A stretch of 49,492 nt of DNA from Methanobacteriota archaeon (GTDB lineage: Archaea; Methanobacteriota; Methanobacteria; Methanobacteriales; Methanobacteriaceae): assembly GCA_016874685.1 (NCBI GenBank), contig VGTM01000003.1, positions 1 to 49,492 of the forward strand, read 5' to 3'. Position 1 is the stretch's first letter. Each line of letters starts with the position of its first letter. The notes under the pieces are model-generated. The model worked only from the letters and a program-made list of their open reading frames with translations. It was not told where the DNA came from and searched no databases. Shown here one piece after another: positions 35,496 through 45,650 of the stretch. Position numbers and translations under genes: made by a program.

Positions 35496-36233
35496 TTAAT
35501 AAAGATCAAACAAATCTCCTAAAACCACCTTATTATCAGTCTGAATGAGATGCGGAATCTTTCCAACAGTCCCTGCAGCTTCTCCCACCACCACCAAAAC
35601 TCCCCTCATATATTGTTTGAAGTTCTCTGCTTTTTCAAGACATCTCTGTACTGCATCATGATCTATTTCTCCGAGAGATTCATTTGCAATGGCTGTTGCA
35701 AGTGCATCTGCAATGCTGGCATGATCAGCAAATACAGTAACAGAATCAGCTCTTCCGAAGCTGATTGAGTGGCCTACTGTTCCAGAAGATGTGCATATTC
35801 CCATAGGAGTTCTTCCATGTTTTATTTTAAACCCAATTTTACCTGATAATGAGGATGATCCAGCATAAAGGCCAGTTATAACATCTTTATTAGTTTTAAG
35901 GGCTATGTCACCGCCGTTATCTACAATTACATATCTTGCACCTTTTCTTCTCAGATATTCCATTGAAAGCTGTGAAATAGTACCGGCAACAGCTGCCATT
36001 GGACCAACATTTGCTATTCTCCCGGATCTTACCATGAGTTTCACTATAAATGGTGATTCTTCCATAGAAAATAGTGAAAGTGGTTCAAAAGTTGTTAAAA
36101 ACCCTGGATTTCTCCTGATATAACTTTTAAGTTTTGATCGTTCTTTTAAAATAAAATCCGTTAATCCATGCCTTACCAAGTCAGTCTTAAGTAAGATATT
36201 TGTCTCCTCAATTCTAATCCTTTCTTTAATCAT
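35496..36233 (-). CDS. UPF0280 family protein (ApbE-like fold)
   Basis: A 245-residue protein of the UPF0280 group, common in methanogens and distantly related to ApbE flavin transferases. Visible blocks: [50 protein letters not shown] and [13 protein letters not shown]. The NGGDI and D(A)xATA-like blocks correspond to ApbE positions, but activity is untested as far as I know. ATG at 36233 has a weak ribosome binding site. Divergent from the PH-domain gene and convergent with pan/sRNA. Confidence 0.85.
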   Translation of the reverse strand: MIKERIRIEETNILLKTDLVRHGLTDFILKERSKLKSYIRRNPGFLTTFEPLSLFSMEESPFIVKLMVRSGRIANVGPMAAVAGTISQLSMEYLRRKGARYVIVDNGGDIALKTNKDVITGLYAGSSSLSGKIGFKIKHGRTPMGICTSSGTVGHSISFGRADSVTVFADHASIADALATAIANESLGEIDHDAVQRCLEKAENFKQYMRGVLVVVGEAAGTVGKIPHLIQTDNKVVLGDLFDLY

Positions 36234-36321
36234 TGTAGCTTTATTTGTTGAAACTTCAAATAAAATATTAACATAAATTTATTTAGTCCATTTGGAAATA
36301 ATATCAAATGGAGTGATTAAA

Positions 36322-36930
36322 ATGGAAGAGACGGAAAAAATGAATTCATATACTAGAGAGAGAATCATCCTAGAGACCAATCCACGTCTTATGGTTCATC
36401 TAAAATCCGCTATAGTTAAAATTATCATTTTATTTTTGATTATATATTTTTATAGCTGGATAATAACAATGGTTGTCAAATTACAAACATCTCTAACTGA
36501 TATTGTTAAACTTCCCCTGCTTTCGGCAACTACAATCATAATCACAATTCTTATTTTGGCACTGGTTATTTGGGTTATCTGGGATTTAATATCATGGAAA
36601 TTTACGAAATATATGATTACTAACCAGAGAGTACTCATCCAAAAGGGTGTAATGACTAAACAGAGAACTTATATTCATTATGAAAAAATTCAGGATATAA
36701 CTGTATCACAGAGTTTATCTGAAAGGTTGTTTAAAAGCGGAGATATTGAAATATTTGGAGGACATGAAGTCACCAGGCTCCTTCTTAAAAATATCCCTCA
36801 TCCTGAAAGAATCGAAAATATGATAAACCAGAAAATTGAAGGGGAAGATCTGGAGATGGAAAGACCTCCAGAAACATCAAAAACAGATAAATCCATCATG
36901 GCAAAACATGGGGAAAAATTTAAAAAATAG
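36322..36930 (+). CDS. Membrane protein with bacterial-type PH domain (DUF304/YdbS-like)
   Basis: 202 residues: a short soluble start, two membrane helices (about 35-60 and 75-105) and a PH-like domain (about 108-175) with YMITNQRVLIQKGVMTKQR, IHYEKIQDITVSQSLSERLF and GDIEIFGGHE, the usual pattern of the bPH2/DUF304 family. A charged tail follows. ATG at 36322 is preceded by GGAGTGATTAAA; an upstream TTG at 36292 is unlikely. Function of such proteins is unknown; they are usually found singly or in pairs. Confidence 0.82.
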   Translation: MEETEKMNSYTRERIILETNPRLMVHLKSAIVKIIILFLIIYFYSWIITMVVKLQTSLTDIVKLPLLSATTIIITILILALVIWVIWDLISWKFTKYMITNQRVLIQKGVMTKQRTYIHYEKIQDITVSQSLSERLFKSGDIEIFGGHEVTRLLLKNIPHPERIENMINQKIEGEDLEMERPPETSKTDKSIMAKHGEKFKK

Positions 36931-37244
36931 ATTATTAAATCAATAATATCTGTTTTATTATTCTCTGCATCATGTACTAAGCGTGAATTGTTTATACATT
37001 TCATAAGTAAAAAGGAACTAAATCATATTCTAAATAATTTATAGTCAAGTACAAAACTTTTTAAACTATGTGTTCAACACAAAAGTGGAAAAAGTGATTT
37101 TAAGCAGATGCAAACTGATATTCCATGATTTATTTGATCTATAAGTCTAATAAGTTATGCTCTTAACTATAATTTAAATTGATTAGAAATATTGGTATTA
37201 AAAATAATTTACAAAAATGACTCTATTTAATAAGGGAAGATAAC
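36931..37244. other. Intergenic region upstream of the geranylgeranyl reductase gene
   Basis: 314 AT-rich bp with no gene or strong structure; it must hold the promoter for the following operon but I cannot pick one TATA box with confidence. GGGAAGATAAC precedes the next start codon. Confidence 0.4.
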
Positions 37245-38420
37245 ATGAAAGACTATGATGTCATGGTAGTAGGTGCAGGACCAGTAGGCTCAACTTTTGC
37301 AAGATACATGGCAGAGCGAGGATTCAAAGTTGGAATATTGGAGAAAAAGAAGGAAATTGGTGTTCCTCTACAATGTGCCGGCCTTGTGGGCAAAAAAATA
37401 AAAGATGTAAACTTTTTACCTGAAAAATTCATACTTAACCAGGTTTATGGAGCCCACCTACATTCTCCATCAGGTACGACAGTTTCAGTCAGTAAAGGGG
37501 AACCTGAAGCATATGTTTTAGACAGAGTTGCATATGACCAATTTTTAGCCAAATTAGCAGTTCAGGAAGGTGCAGAACTTCGCCTAAATCATAAAGTAGA
37601 ACATGTGAACATTGAAACTGGAGAAGTATATCTAAAAAATGCTAAATTTTCTGCTGAAGTTGTTGTTGGTGCTGGTGGCTACTCATCAGTAGTTTCAAAA
37701 GAATTCAATCCAGAGCCAAAGACAGTTAAAGCAGCCCAATACTTGGTGGATATGGGTGAAGATACATTTAACGCTGATTATGTCAATTTATATGTGAATT
37801 CTGAAATATCCCCAGGATTTTTGTGGGTGATCCCATTATCTGAATCCACTGCACGTATTGGATTATTTTCTAATTTAGATTATTCTAAATTAAACCAGTT
37901 CTTGAACGGATTTTTGAATAATCATGAAGAATTCAAAAAGGCAACTATTCTGAAAAAATACCATGGAATTATACCTGTTTATGACCCTAAAAAGGAGATA
38001 GTGAAAGATAGAGCTATATTGATTGGTGATGCAGCTTCTCAGGTAAAGCCAACAACAGGTGGTGGGCTCAATATTGGTTTTGCTTGTGCAAAAATGGCTT
38101 CGAAGGCAGTATCCAGGGCCATAGAAACAGGAAACCCCCAACTTTTGCGTGAATATCAAACTGAATATAGGAAGAGATTTAAAGATGAACTAAAAATTCA
38201 ACTTGAAGTTCAGAAATCTTTTGAACTTTTAAACAATGATGATCTTGATTTTCTGTTTACTAAACTTAAAAAAGAAGGCACTGAAAATGTTATTTCACAA
38301 TATGGAGATATGGACTCTCAATCTCTTCTTGTGAAACATTTGGTAAAGAGTGGTTTGATATTTTCGGTTCTTCCTAAAGTCATATTTAGGAGGATATCTA
38401 ACTTATGGAGCTCCTTTTAA
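37245..38420 (+). CDS. Geranylgeranyl reductase family FAD protein
   Basis: A 391-residue flavoprotein, expected to saturate isoprenoid chains of archaeal lipids or a related prenyl substrate. FAD motif VVGAGPVGSTFARYMAERG (about 7-25), QCAGLVG near 45, and the second FAD motif ILIGDAASQVKPTTGGGLNIG (about 263-283). The C-terminal region lacks the long extension of some family members. Start ATG 37245. Its end overlaps the tRNA methyltransferase gene by 16 bp. Confidence 0.88.
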   Translation: MKDYDVMVVGAGPVGSTFARYMAERGFKVGILEKKKEIGVPLQCAGLVGKKIKDVNFLPEKFILNQVYGAHLHSPSGTTVSVSKGEPEAYVLDRVAYDQFLAKLAVQEGAELRLNHKVEHVNIETGEVYLKNAKFSAEVVVGAGGYSSVVSKEFNPEPKTVKAAQYLVDMGEDTFNADYVNLYVNSEISPGFLWVIPLSESTARIGLFSNLDYSKLNQFLNGFLNNHEEFKKATILKKYHGIIPVYDPKKEIVKDRAILIGDAASQVKPTTGGGLNIGFACAKMASKAVSRAIETGNPQLLREYQTEYRKRFKDELKIQLEVQKSFELLNNDDLDFLFTKLKKEGTENVISQYGDMDSQSLLVKHLVKSGLIFSVLPKVIFRRISNLWSSF

Positions 38421-39442
38421 TATTATCACGTGAACATGATACACTACCTAAAGCTGAAGTCATAGCAGTTCTGGAGTCTGAGAGAGTACATTTTGAAATA
38501 AAATGTGAATATAATGGAATCCTGGTTTTGAATATCGCTGATAGGGACGATTGGATCATTAATATTTTAGCTAAAAGGCTGGGCTTTCTTCATGAGATAT
38601 CAGAACTTATTATAAAAACAGATATAAATAAATTAAATACTGATGTCCTAGAATATTCCTGGAAAGGTGTTATAGATTACGATTATGCTGTAAGGGTTAA
38701 AAAAACCTATACAAAAATTGATCTAGACTCTCAAGTTATGGAATCGGAAATTGGAGGTGTTATTAAAAGAAAACTAAAAAATGGGGCCGTTGTGAATCTT
38801 GATAATCCAAAAACATTCATAAGGGTACTTTTATTCAACAGAAAAGTTTTCGTTGGCAAAAGATTAGTTAAAGTAAATAAAAAACATTTCTTCAACTTAA
38901 AACCACATAAAAGACCGTTTTTTTATCCGGGATCCATGAGCCCTAAACTTGCAAGGTGTATGGTGAATTTATCAAAAATAAAAAAGGGTGAAATACTTCT
39001 GGATCCATTCTGTGGTACTGGGGGCATTTTAATAGAAGCTGGAATCATTGGTGCGAAGTTAATAGGAATGGATATAGATTGGAAAATGGTTGAAGGCACA
39101 AGAGAGAATCTGGATTTTTGTGGTATAAGCGATTATAAAGTTTATATGGGTGATGCAAGGAATATAGAACTCCCGAACAAGGTAGATGCAATCGTAACAG
39201 ATCCTCCGTATGGTATTTCTGCATCTACAGTTGGAGAAAAAGTTGAAAAGCTCTATCAAGAATCTCTTTCCAGTATGCAGAGAATAATAAAAGAGAAGGG
39301 ATATCTTTGTCTTGCAACACCTCATTATCTGGATCTTCCTAGATTAATAAATCATACAAAATTTAAAATAATAGAACAGCATGAGATAAGAATGCACAAA
39401 AGTTTAACCAGAGTTATATCTGTATTAAAAAAGGTGTATTAA
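38405..39442 (+). CDS. tRNA (guanine10-N2)-methyltransferase, THUMP type
   Basis: A 345-residue enzyme of the archaeal Trm-G10 group that makes m2G/m2(2)G at tRNA position 10. An N-terminal THUMP region (about 50-160) precedes a Rossmann methyltransferase domain with GEILLDPFCGTGGILIEAG (about 200-218) and the catalytic TDPPYG (about 265-270). ATG at 38405 lies within the end of the upstream gene, behind AGGAGGATATCTAACTT. The 16-bp overlap suggests coupled translation although the functions appear unrelated. Confidence 0.9.
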   Translation: MELLLILSREHDTLPKAEVIAVLESERVHFEIKCEYNGILVLNIADRDDWIINILAKRLGFLHEISELIIKTDINKLNTDVLEYSWKGVIDYDYAVRVKKTYTKIDLDSQVMESEIGGVIKRKLKNGAVVNLDNPKTFIRVLLFNRKVFVGKRLVKVNKKHFFNLKPHKRPFFYPGSMSPKLARCMVNLSKIKKGEILLDPFCGTGGILIEAGIIGAKLIGMDIDWKMVEGTRENLDFCGISDYKVYMGDARNIELPNKVDAIVTDPPYGISASTVGEKVEKLYQESLSSMQRIIKEKGYLCLATPHYLDLPRLINHTKFKIIEQHEIRMHKSLTRVISVLKKVY

Positions 39443-39490
39443 AAAAAGGAATAGATTAGGAATAGATTAAGATGGAGGTATATAAAATGA

Positions 39491-41002
39491 ATGTGGGGGA
39501 TCGCTTTATTGGACGTTAGAATATTTGATACAACACTGAGAGATGGGGAACAAACTCCTGGAGTTTCTCTAACACCTGATGAAAAGTTAAGAATTGCTAC
39601 AAGACTTGATGAGTTAGGTGTTGATGTTATAGAGGCTGGTTCAGCTATAACATCTGAAGGTGAAAGAGAAGGGATAAAAAAAGTTGTTTCTGAAGATCTT
39701 TCTGCTGAAATATGTAGTTTTACCAGGGCAGTTAAAGTGGATATAGATGCTGCCTTAGATTGTGGTGTAGATAGCATCCATCTGGTTGTTCCAACATCTG
39801 ATATCCATATAGAACATAAACTAAGAAAGACAAGAGAAGATGTAAAACGTTTTGCTGTTGAATGCACTGGATATGCTGTTGATCATGGTTTACTGGTAGA
39901 ACTGTCAGCTGAAGATTCTACAAGAAGTGATTTCGACTTTTTAACCCAAGTGTTTAAAGAAGGAATAGAGGCCGGTGCCAAGAGAATATGTGCATGTGAT
40001 ACTGTTGGAATGCTAACTCCTGAAAAGGCGTATAAATTTTATGGCAATCTCTGCAAGTTGAATGTACCTGTGAGTGTTCACTGTCACAATGATTTTGGAC
40101 TTGCTGTGGCCAACTCCCTAGCAGGATTAAGAGCAGGAGCAGCTCAAGTCCATGTAACTGTAAATGGAATAGGAGAAAGAGCTGGAAACGCATCCTTAGA
40201 AGAAGTAGTAATGTCTCTTTACTCGCTTTACAATGTAAAAACAAAGATAAATACACAGATGCTCTATGAAGTGTCAAAAATTGTAGCTAGGTTAACTGGT
40301 ATGTATTTACAGCCTAACAAAGCCATAGTTGGAGAAAATGCCTTTGCTCATGAATCAGGGATACATGCAGATGGAGTTATAAAAAAAGCAGAGACTTATG
40401 AGCCAATAACACCAGAACTTGTTGGACATCAGAGAAGATTTGTAATTGGTAAACACATAGGTTCCAGTCTTCTTAAAAATAGGCTTGAGGAGATGGGGTT
40501 GCGTGTTGACCAAGAAAAATTTGACCAGATATTCAGAAGGGTAAAGACCCTGGGGGACATGGGAAAAAAAGTCACAGATATCGATTTAGAGGCAATAGCT
40601 GAGGACGTACTTGGACTATTGCCTGAAAATGCAGTTGAACTTGAAGAACTCACAATAGTATCTGGAAACAAGGTAATGCCCACTGCATCAGTTAAACTTA
40701 AAATAGATGATAAAGAAAAACTTGAAGCTGGTGTTGGTGTAGGGCCTGTTGATGCTGCAATAGTTGCCATTAAAAAAGCCATAAAAGACGTTGCTGACAT
40801 CCAACTTGAAGAGTACCATGTGGACTCTGTAACTGGAGGTACAGATGCTCTGATTGATGTGGTGATAAAGCTTAGAAACGGAGATAAAATCGTAAGTGCC
40901 CGGAGTATCCAGGCAGATATCATAATGGCAAGTGTAGAAGCATTTATAGGGGGAATAAATAGAATTTTGGCTGACAAAAAATTAAAGGAATCTGAAAGGT
41001 GA
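39491..41002 (+). CDS. cimA: (R)-citramalate / 2-isopropylmalate synthase family enzyme
   Basis: A 503-residue acyl-CoA condensing enzyme of the LeuA/CimA/homocitrate synthase family. TIM-barrel motifs [34 protein letters not shown] and [15 protein letters not shown] are present, followed by a linker and the C-terminal allosteric domain (about 380-495). Citramalate synthase (isoleucine from pyruvate) is favoured because I recall the orthologous position in related methanogens carrying that annotation; LeuA activity is the main alternative. ATG 39491 is 13 nt after GGAGG; a TTG at 39509 would match the common short N terminus. Confidence 0.78.
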   Translation: MWGIALLDVRIFDTTLRDGEQTPGVSLTPDEKLRIATRLDELGVDVIEAGSAITSEGEREGIKKVVSEDLSAEICSFTRAVKVDIDAALDCGVDSIHLVVPTSDIHIEHKLRKTREDVKRFAVECTGYAVDHGLLVELSAEDSTRSDFDFLTQVFKEGIEAGAKRICACDTVGMLTPEKAYKFYGNLCKLNVPVSVHCHNDFGLAVANSLAGLRAGAAQVHVTVNGIGERAGNASLEEVVMSLYSLYNVKTKINTQMLYEVSKIVARLTGMYLQPNKAIVGENAFAHESGIHADGVIKKAETYEPITPELVGHQRRFVIGKHIGSSLLKNRLEEMGLRVDQEKFDQIFRRVKTLGDMGKKVTDIDLEAIAEDVLGLLPENAVELEELTIVSGNKVMPTASVKLKIDDKEKLEAGVGVGPVDAAIVAIKKAIKDVADIQLEEYHVDSVTGGTDALIDVVIKLRNGDKIVSARSIQADIIMASVEAFIGGINRILADKKLKESER

Positions 41003-41143
41003 ATTTGAAGATTGATATTCCCCATTAAACTAGTTCCCATTAAAATTTTTATATTTTTTCTTTGAATTAAAAAAACGTAGGAGAAAGTTATATATTAGTT
41101 AATTAAGTTTTTTACTCAAATACTTTTAATTTAGAGAGGAAAA

Positions 41144-41647
41144 ATGCAATATAATATCAAAATATCTGGTTTTAGATTGTTTGTTGGTGATTTAGGCAAT
41201 TTAATGGGTCAGATAAAAAAAATCAGCCAATCCCATCCTGGTTGCACAATACAGCTTTTAAATGCCGAGGGAGTTGCAGGTAGGGAACATGTGCTTCACG
41301 CTGCCATTCATGCCCTTAAAGCATTTGAAAGGAGAAAAAACATTGCTAAAGACCTTGGAATTGAGATATGTGTAAGAACATCCGCCCAAAGGCAGATATC
41401 AAAGGCTTTAGATATTTTAGGCGTTAGAGAAGGTAAGATGAATCTTTGTGCTGTTTTTGTAGGTTGTGATGATGAAATATTAAATAAAATCAGTTCCATC
41501 CTTGGAGAAAGAGATGATGATCTTTTAAAACCTGATAAAAATGTTTTAAGAAGAATTTATAAAATATTAGATGTAGAAGAGGAAAGCGTAGTTGATATCA
41601 CAAAAATAATGATTGAAAAAACCACTTTGCTAATATTAGAAACCTGA
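41144..41647 (+). CDS. KEOPS complex subunit Cgi121
   Basis: A 167-residue protein of the Cgi121 family, which binds tRNA and Bud32 in the KEOPS complex making t6A37. Family core is AEGVAGREHVLHAAIHALKAF and EICVRTSAQRQISKALDILGV, with the conserved basic/aromatic pattern. ATG at 41144 follows AGAGAGGAAAA. Monocistronic; other KEOPS genes are not in this window. Confidence 0.85.
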   Translation: MQYNIKISGFRLFVGDLGNLMGQIKKISQSHPGCTIQLLNAEGVAGREHVLHAAIHALKAFERRKNIAKDLGIEICVRTSAQRQISKALDILGVREGKMNLCAVFVGCDDEILNKISSILGERDDDLLKPDKNVLRRIYKILDVEEESVVDITKIMIEKTTLLILET

Positions 41648-41655
41648 TAATAGAT

Positions 41656-42636
41656 TTAAATTGTTTCCTTGATAATTTGAACGATTTCTTCAAGATTTTC
41701 AAGCTTTAAACATCTTAAATCCAGATTTTTAATTTCAACACACACGGCATTTGCGTTAATTCTTTCATATCTGGGGCAGATAGTAATAATATTTCTTCCT
41801 TCAACATTTAACTTCTTTCTAAGTTCATATCCAACCTTTTGTGGATCATTGACAGGTAAAGCAATGGTTATACCTCTTTTATCTTTATGGATACTGTATT
41901 CCAGTTCTTTTTTTAAAAATTTGCAAGCTTTAACTGTTCCTGACAAAGTTTGAGATGCATTTTTAATCTCTGCAGATATCCCTGCACATGTAATGGAATC
42001 TGCTTTTACTATCTTTAAAATGGTTTTAGCAGATTTGAGGATTTTATTATCATCTGTGGATATAAACCCACCATTTCCAACATTTATTATTTTAGGATAA
42101 CCAGTTGAGGCAAGGATAACATGAGCATGATTACCATTTGCCAATCTTTTTTTCTTATCCCCTACAGCACCTGATGCATCTTCAACTAAAGTAACACCAT
42201 TTTCATTGCAGGTTTTATATATCTGTTTTATGGACTGTTCTCCTATGTATCCTGCAAAACTTGTAAGGAAGAGAGCTTCTGGATTTTTATCTTCGATGAT
42301 ATTTATTAGAACATCTGGATCAATGATTCCAAGATTTGTTGGCACTAATAGGGCCTCGATACCAAGGAATTTGGCAATATTTTTAAATCCAATCCAGCCA
42401 CCCTGGTCTGGGATGAGGATCTTGTTGTTGAAAGTACTCATAACTGAAAGTATGGCTGAATTACCACTGTTTACAATTTTCACGTGTTTGTGACCTGTTA
42501 TATTGCTTACACTATCCTCTGCTGTTCTAATATATTCAGTTCTGCCTGCTGCATGATCAATACTCATCGCAGCATTGCACATGGCCATTCTAGCTTCCTT
42601 CGAAGGTCTTTTATATAAAAGTTCCAAATAAATCAT
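41656..42636 (-). CDS. DegT/DnrJ-like PLP-dependent enzyme
   Basis: A 326-residue fold-type I PLP enzyme distantly like DegT/DnrJ aminotransferases and SelA-type proteins. Cofactor residues: VEDASGAVGDKKK for the ring Asp, and STGYPKIINVGNGGFIS with the likely Schiff-base Lys. The substrate is unknown. I start at ATG 42636 instead of 42681, because a TATA-like TTATTTAAATA on the minus strand around 42652-42664 would place the transcript start at that ATG, a leaderless mRNA. Its 3' end converges on Cgi121 with 8 bp between. Confidence 0.75.
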   Translation of the reverse strand: MIYLELLYKRPSKEARMAMCNAAMSIDHAAGRTEYIRTAEDSVSNITGHKHVKIVNSGNSAILSVMSTFNNKILIPDQGGWIGFKNIAKFLGIEALLVPTNLGIIDPDVLINIIEDKNPEALFLTSFAGYIGEQSIKQIYKTCNENGVTLVEDASGAVGDKKKRLANGNHAHVILASTGYPKIINVGNGGFISTDDNKILKSAKTILKIVKADSITCAGISAEIKNASQTLSGTVKACKFLKKELEYSIHKDKRGITIALPVNDPQKVGYELRKKLNVEGRNIITICPRYERINANAVCVEIKNLDLRCLKLENLEEIVQIIKETI

Positions 42637-42713
42637 CCCTAGAGAATCTTTTTTATTTAAATAAATATTAATTAATTTCAATAGTTTTAAAAAACTGATA
42701 TAAGAAAACTAAT

Positions 42714-43640
42714 TTAAGCAAATTCTATTGTACTCGGCGGTTTATCGCTTACAGATAATGCCACATGGGTGACTTCATGAATTTCAGCAGTTATCCGCTG
42801 TGAGATGGTTTTTATCATGTTCCAGGGGAGTTCTGGAACGTTAGCAGTCATGGCATCCAGAGATTCCACCATTCTTAAGATAACCAGATAACCATAGTCT
42901 CTTATGTCTCCTTTAACACCGGTGACTTTGGTATCAGTTAAAACTGCGAAATATTGCCACAATGTTTCGTCAAGACCTTCTTTTTTTACTTCGTCTTCTA
43001 CTATGGCGTTAGCTTTTCGGCATATTTCTATTTTTTCAGAACTTAACTCTCCAACAACACGTACAGCGAGTCCTGGTCCGGGATAAGGTTGTCGATTAAC
43101 AATTTCAGGTGGAAGGCCGAGTTTTGTCCCTAAAATCCTGACTTCATCTTTATATAGTTCTCTTATTGGTTCTACTATCTCCAGAACCAGCCCATGGGGT
43201 AGGGCAACATTGTGGTGCGATTTTATTTTCCCCTGACTTTCTATCCAGTCTGGTGCTATTGTCCCCTGAACCAAAAACTCAGCCCCTTCTTCTTCTGCAA
43301 TTCTTTCAAAAACTCTTATAAAAACTTCTCCAATAATCTTTCTCTTTTCTTCAGGATCTTCAACACCCTTCAATTTATCTAGAAATTCATCTTCTGCAGA
43401 TACAAATCTGAAATTTAACCTTTTCTGGAATGTATTTTTAACATAATCAGCTTCCCCTTCACGAAGAAGCCCATGATCCACAAAAACAGCGATAAGATTA
43501 TCTTCAATAGCTTTGGATGCTAATACAGAGGCTACAGAGCTATCAACACCACCAGATAATGCAATTATCGCTTTTTTATCGCCCACAGTTTTTTTGATTT
43601 CATGGATGGCTTCTTGAATAAAACTAGATGGATTGAACAT
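42714..43640 (-). CDS. guaAB: GMP synthase subunit B (ATP pyrophosphatase)
   Basis: Adenylates XMP and aminates it to GMP using ammonia from subunit A. 308 residues with the PP-loop [17 protein letters not shown] (about 24-40), [11 protein letters not shown], and the C-terminal dimerisation region [16 protein letters not shown]. The frame is open to 43784 but the ATG at 43640, preceded by AAAGGTGAAAAA, starts the usual [12 protein letters not shown]; the 48-residue extension is spurious. Split A and B subunits are normal in archaea. Confidence 0.96.
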   Translation of the reverse strand: MFNPSSFIQEAIHEIKKTVGDKKAIIALSGGVDSSVASVLASKAIEDNLIAVFVDHGLLREGEADYVKNTFQKRLNFRFVSAEDEFLDKLKGVEDPEEKRKIIGEVFIRVFERIAEEEGAEFLVQGTIAPDWIESQGKIKSHHNVALPHGLVLEIVEPIRELYKDEVRILGTKLGLPPEIVNRQPYPGPGLAVRVVGELSSEKIEICRKANAIVEDEVKKEGLDETLWQYFAVLTDTKVTGVKGDIRDYGYLVILRMVESLDAMTANVPELPWNMIKTISQRITAEIHEVTHVALSVSDKPPSTIEFA

Positions 43641-43692
43641 TTTTTCACCTTTTAAAATAGTATTATTGGCTATGGATATTATAACTATCAAA

Positions 43693-44265
43693 TTAACATT
43701 TAATACTCTTACAAACCTCAAAAAAATTTTCAAATACCTTTGGGCCATTTTCAGTGTGAAATACCTCAGGATGGAACTGTACACCGTATATGGGCTTTTT
43801 GTTATGTTTCATAGCTTCAATTTCACAAATAGAAGAACTTGCAAGGATTTTGAAATCTTCTGGCAATTTTTTTACTTCATCTTTGTGTGATGCCCATACT
43901 TTCATTTTAACATCACTACCAAGCCCTTTAAAGATGTCATTTTCGTCTTCTATCACTATTTCGATCTGAGCGTAACTCTCATTGCCTGCAGGTCCGATTT
44001 CACCTCCAAAGGTCTTTGCAATGATCTGATGACCAAGACAAATACCCAAAATAGGACAATCCAATTTTTTAACATATTCTAAGCTATTTCCAGACATTTC
44101 TACTGATGGGCCCCCTCCCAGAACAATACCTGTAGGATTTCTCTCATTTATTTCGTCAATAGACAGAGAGTTTGGAATTAACTCGGAAGATATGTTTAGA
44201 TAGCTTAAAGTCCTGTAAATTCTATGATTGTATTGTCCATGATTGTTTACGACAAGTATTTTCAT
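43693..44265 (-). CDS. guaAA: GMP synthase subunit A (glutamine amidotransferase)
   Basis: Glutaminase partner of guaAB, 190 residues. Class I triad: Cys in [12 protein letters not shown] (about residue 76) and His-Glu in [14 protein letters not shown] (about 164-166). Oxyanion strand VLGGGPS is also seen. ATG at 44265 follows CGAGGCAAAAA. Lies 52 bp upstream of guaAB on the same strand. Confidence 0.96.
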   Translation of the reverse strand: MKILVVNNHGQYNHRIYRTLSYLNISSELIPNSLSIDEINERNPTGIVLGGGPSVEMSGNSLEYVKKLDCPILGICLGHQIIAKTFGGEIGPAGNESYAQIEIVIEDENDIFKGLGSDVKMKVWASHKDEVKKLPEDFKILASSSICEIEAMKHNKKPIYGVQFHPEVFHTENGPKVFENFFEVCKSIKC

Positions 44266-44290
44266 TTTTTGCCTCGAAATTTCTAATAAA

Positions 44291-44299
44291 TTTATATAT
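44291..44299 (+). promoter_or_regulatory. TATA box of the small membrane protein gene
   Basis: TTTATATAT is centred 26 bp before the ATG at 44321, the spacing expected for a leaderless archaeal transcript. It lies between guaAA (minus) and the small gene. Confidence 0.55.
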
Positions 44300-44320
44300 C
44301 AAAAATTGCAATGTTAAGAT

Positions 44321-44461
44321 ATGGAACTTATAGACGTTATATATATAATTATAGCTATTGTAATTGCCATTGTTCTGGTGAATATAATATTCTGGTTATT
44401 CCCAATTATTATCATACTTGTATTGGCCTATATCATATACTTATTCATAAAACGTACTTAA
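44321..44461 (+). CDS. Small two-helix membrane protein (46 residues)
   Basis: A 46-residue frame starting MELIDVIYIIIAIVIAIVLV, then NIIFWLFP and a second hydrophobic stretch ending in YLFIKRT. This is a plausible hairpin of two membrane helices with a positively charged C terminus. A well-placed TATA box supports a leaderless mRNA. An overlapping 60-codon frame at 44311 lacks any such character. Not recognised; a membrane-inserted regulator or stress peptide is possible. Composition bias in AT-rich DNA can mimic membrane helices, so confidence is moderate. Confidence 0.6.
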   Translation: MELIDVIYIIIAIVIAIVLVNIIFWLFPIIIILVLAYIIYLFIKRT

Positions 44462-44596
44462 AAATAAGGAATAGGTTAAGGAATAGATTATAGGATGTCT
44501 AATATTATATAATTTTTCTTTTTATTATATAATGCTATAATTTTAATTTATTTTTAAAAAGAAAAAAAATAAGGTGAAATTTAAATGGTTTAAATT

Positions 44597-45313
44597 TCAA
44601 CCAGGTATCTGTTTTATATTTCCGGCTCCATTTATCTGTTGAGTTATTTTCGGGTTTCCTATATAAGAAATGTCGCCTCCTCCATTTATAATTGCATTTA
44701 GAAGATCAGACACCCTAAGAGTTGCTTTTCCAGCTCCATTAATTGTGATTGTTACAGTTTTGCTTGATAGATCATTTGCTGTGTATTCACCTGCTCCAGA
44801 GATGGTTATGGTCTGATTAGTGACATTACCTGCGATATACATTTTACCGGCTCCAGATATTGTAATAGTTAGTGTTGTGGCGTTTAAATTGGTTAGATTA
44901 CCTTCTCCTGCTCCAGAGATAACTATAGTTAAATCTTTGGCATTTAATTTATTGGATTCAATTTTTCCACTTCCTGAAATGGCAATTGAGTTAATATCTT
45001 TCACTGTTAAGTAGAATTTAACTGGCTTAGTAGGTACTGGTGAATTATTTTCGAATTTAATGGATAGTTTGTTATTACTTACGTCGGTTTTTATATAGGG
45101 CATAACGTTATCTTCAGCCTCAACAGTAAGCGATTCTTTGTCACCCTGGGTTATAATAAGAGTACCCATACCATTGAGGTCTATTTGGTTGAAACCACTA
45201 ACATTCTTTGATTCGTTTTTTAAATTTCCAGATCCAGTCCCAGTCTGTCCTATGCAACCTGATGCAGCTACAACTATTATGAGGATAATAGCTGCAAACA
45301 TATATTTTTTCAT
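44597..45313 (-). CDS. DUF2807 lipoprotein (head-GIN adhesin-like)
   Basis: 238 residues. N-terminal signal with a lipobox-like AASGC (Cys about 20), so probably lipid-anchored outside. Residues about 40-235 form a right-handed beta-helix-like repeat of the DUF2807 family: the motif ISGAGE/ISGAGK or a variant (ISGSGK, INGAGK, INGGGD, INGAGN) recurs about every 20 residues. ATG at 45313 follows AGGAGGAATTTA. Surface role unknown. Confidence 0.85.
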   Translation of the reverse strand: MKKYMFAAIILIIVVAASGCIGQTGTGSGNLKNESKNVSGFNQIDLNGMGTLIITQGDKESLTVEAEDNVMPYIKTDVSNNKLSIKFENNSPVPTKPVKFYLTVKDINSIAISGSGKIESNKLNAKDLTIVISGAGEGNLTNLNATTLTITISGAGKMYIAGNVTNQTITISGAGEYTANDLSSKTVTITINGAGKATLRVSDLLNAIINGGGDISYIGNPKITQQINGAGNIKQIPG

Positions 45314-45650
45314 TAAATTCCTCCTAAATTTAAACCTCTAAAATTATATTAGTTATCAAGATTTTATAAATATTATTATTTAGATCTTCCGTTTAAAAGA
45401 GTTAATTATTTTAAAATAGCTTTTTAATATAGCTACAAATTTTGATCAAAGAAAAACGCCTCTAATTGACTTATAGTGATGATAAATGTTAAAAAAAGTT
45501 TTGATGTCTTTAAGTAAGCTATTTAAATACTAAAAATCCCACATTAAAAAAATTAACATTAAAAAAATTACATATTTAAAATTTAATACTTTTTATAAAA
45601 AACTTCCTGATAAAAAATTTTATAAAACAAATCTGAATTTGGCTGATTAT
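45314..45650. other. Intergenic region between divergent surface and Fe-S protein genes
   Basis: 337 bp with no gene. ATTTTATAAAAC at 45617-45628 is a likely TATA box for the DUF362 gene, placing the transcript start near its ATG. A duplicated ACATTAAAAAAATTA occurs around 45541-45570. The rest is AT-rich. Confidence 0.45.

Noticed and set aside
40429-41040. 203-codon minus-strand frame opposite the citramalate synthase gene
   Set aside because: Low-complexity Ser-rich translation, antisense to a well-supported enzyme.
43641-43784. 48-residue N-terminal extension of GMP synthase subunit B
   Set aside because: Overlaps guaAA, is not family-like, and the internal ATG has an ideal Shine-Dalgarno.
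44311-44493. 60-codon frame overlapping the small membrane protein
   Set aside because: Tyr/His/Cys-rich translation without structure; the 46-residue frame shifted by one base is the better gene.
45476-45482. GTGATGA resembling a C box
   Set aside because: No CUGA box or terminal stem at suitable distance. The same applies to GTGATGA near 8110.
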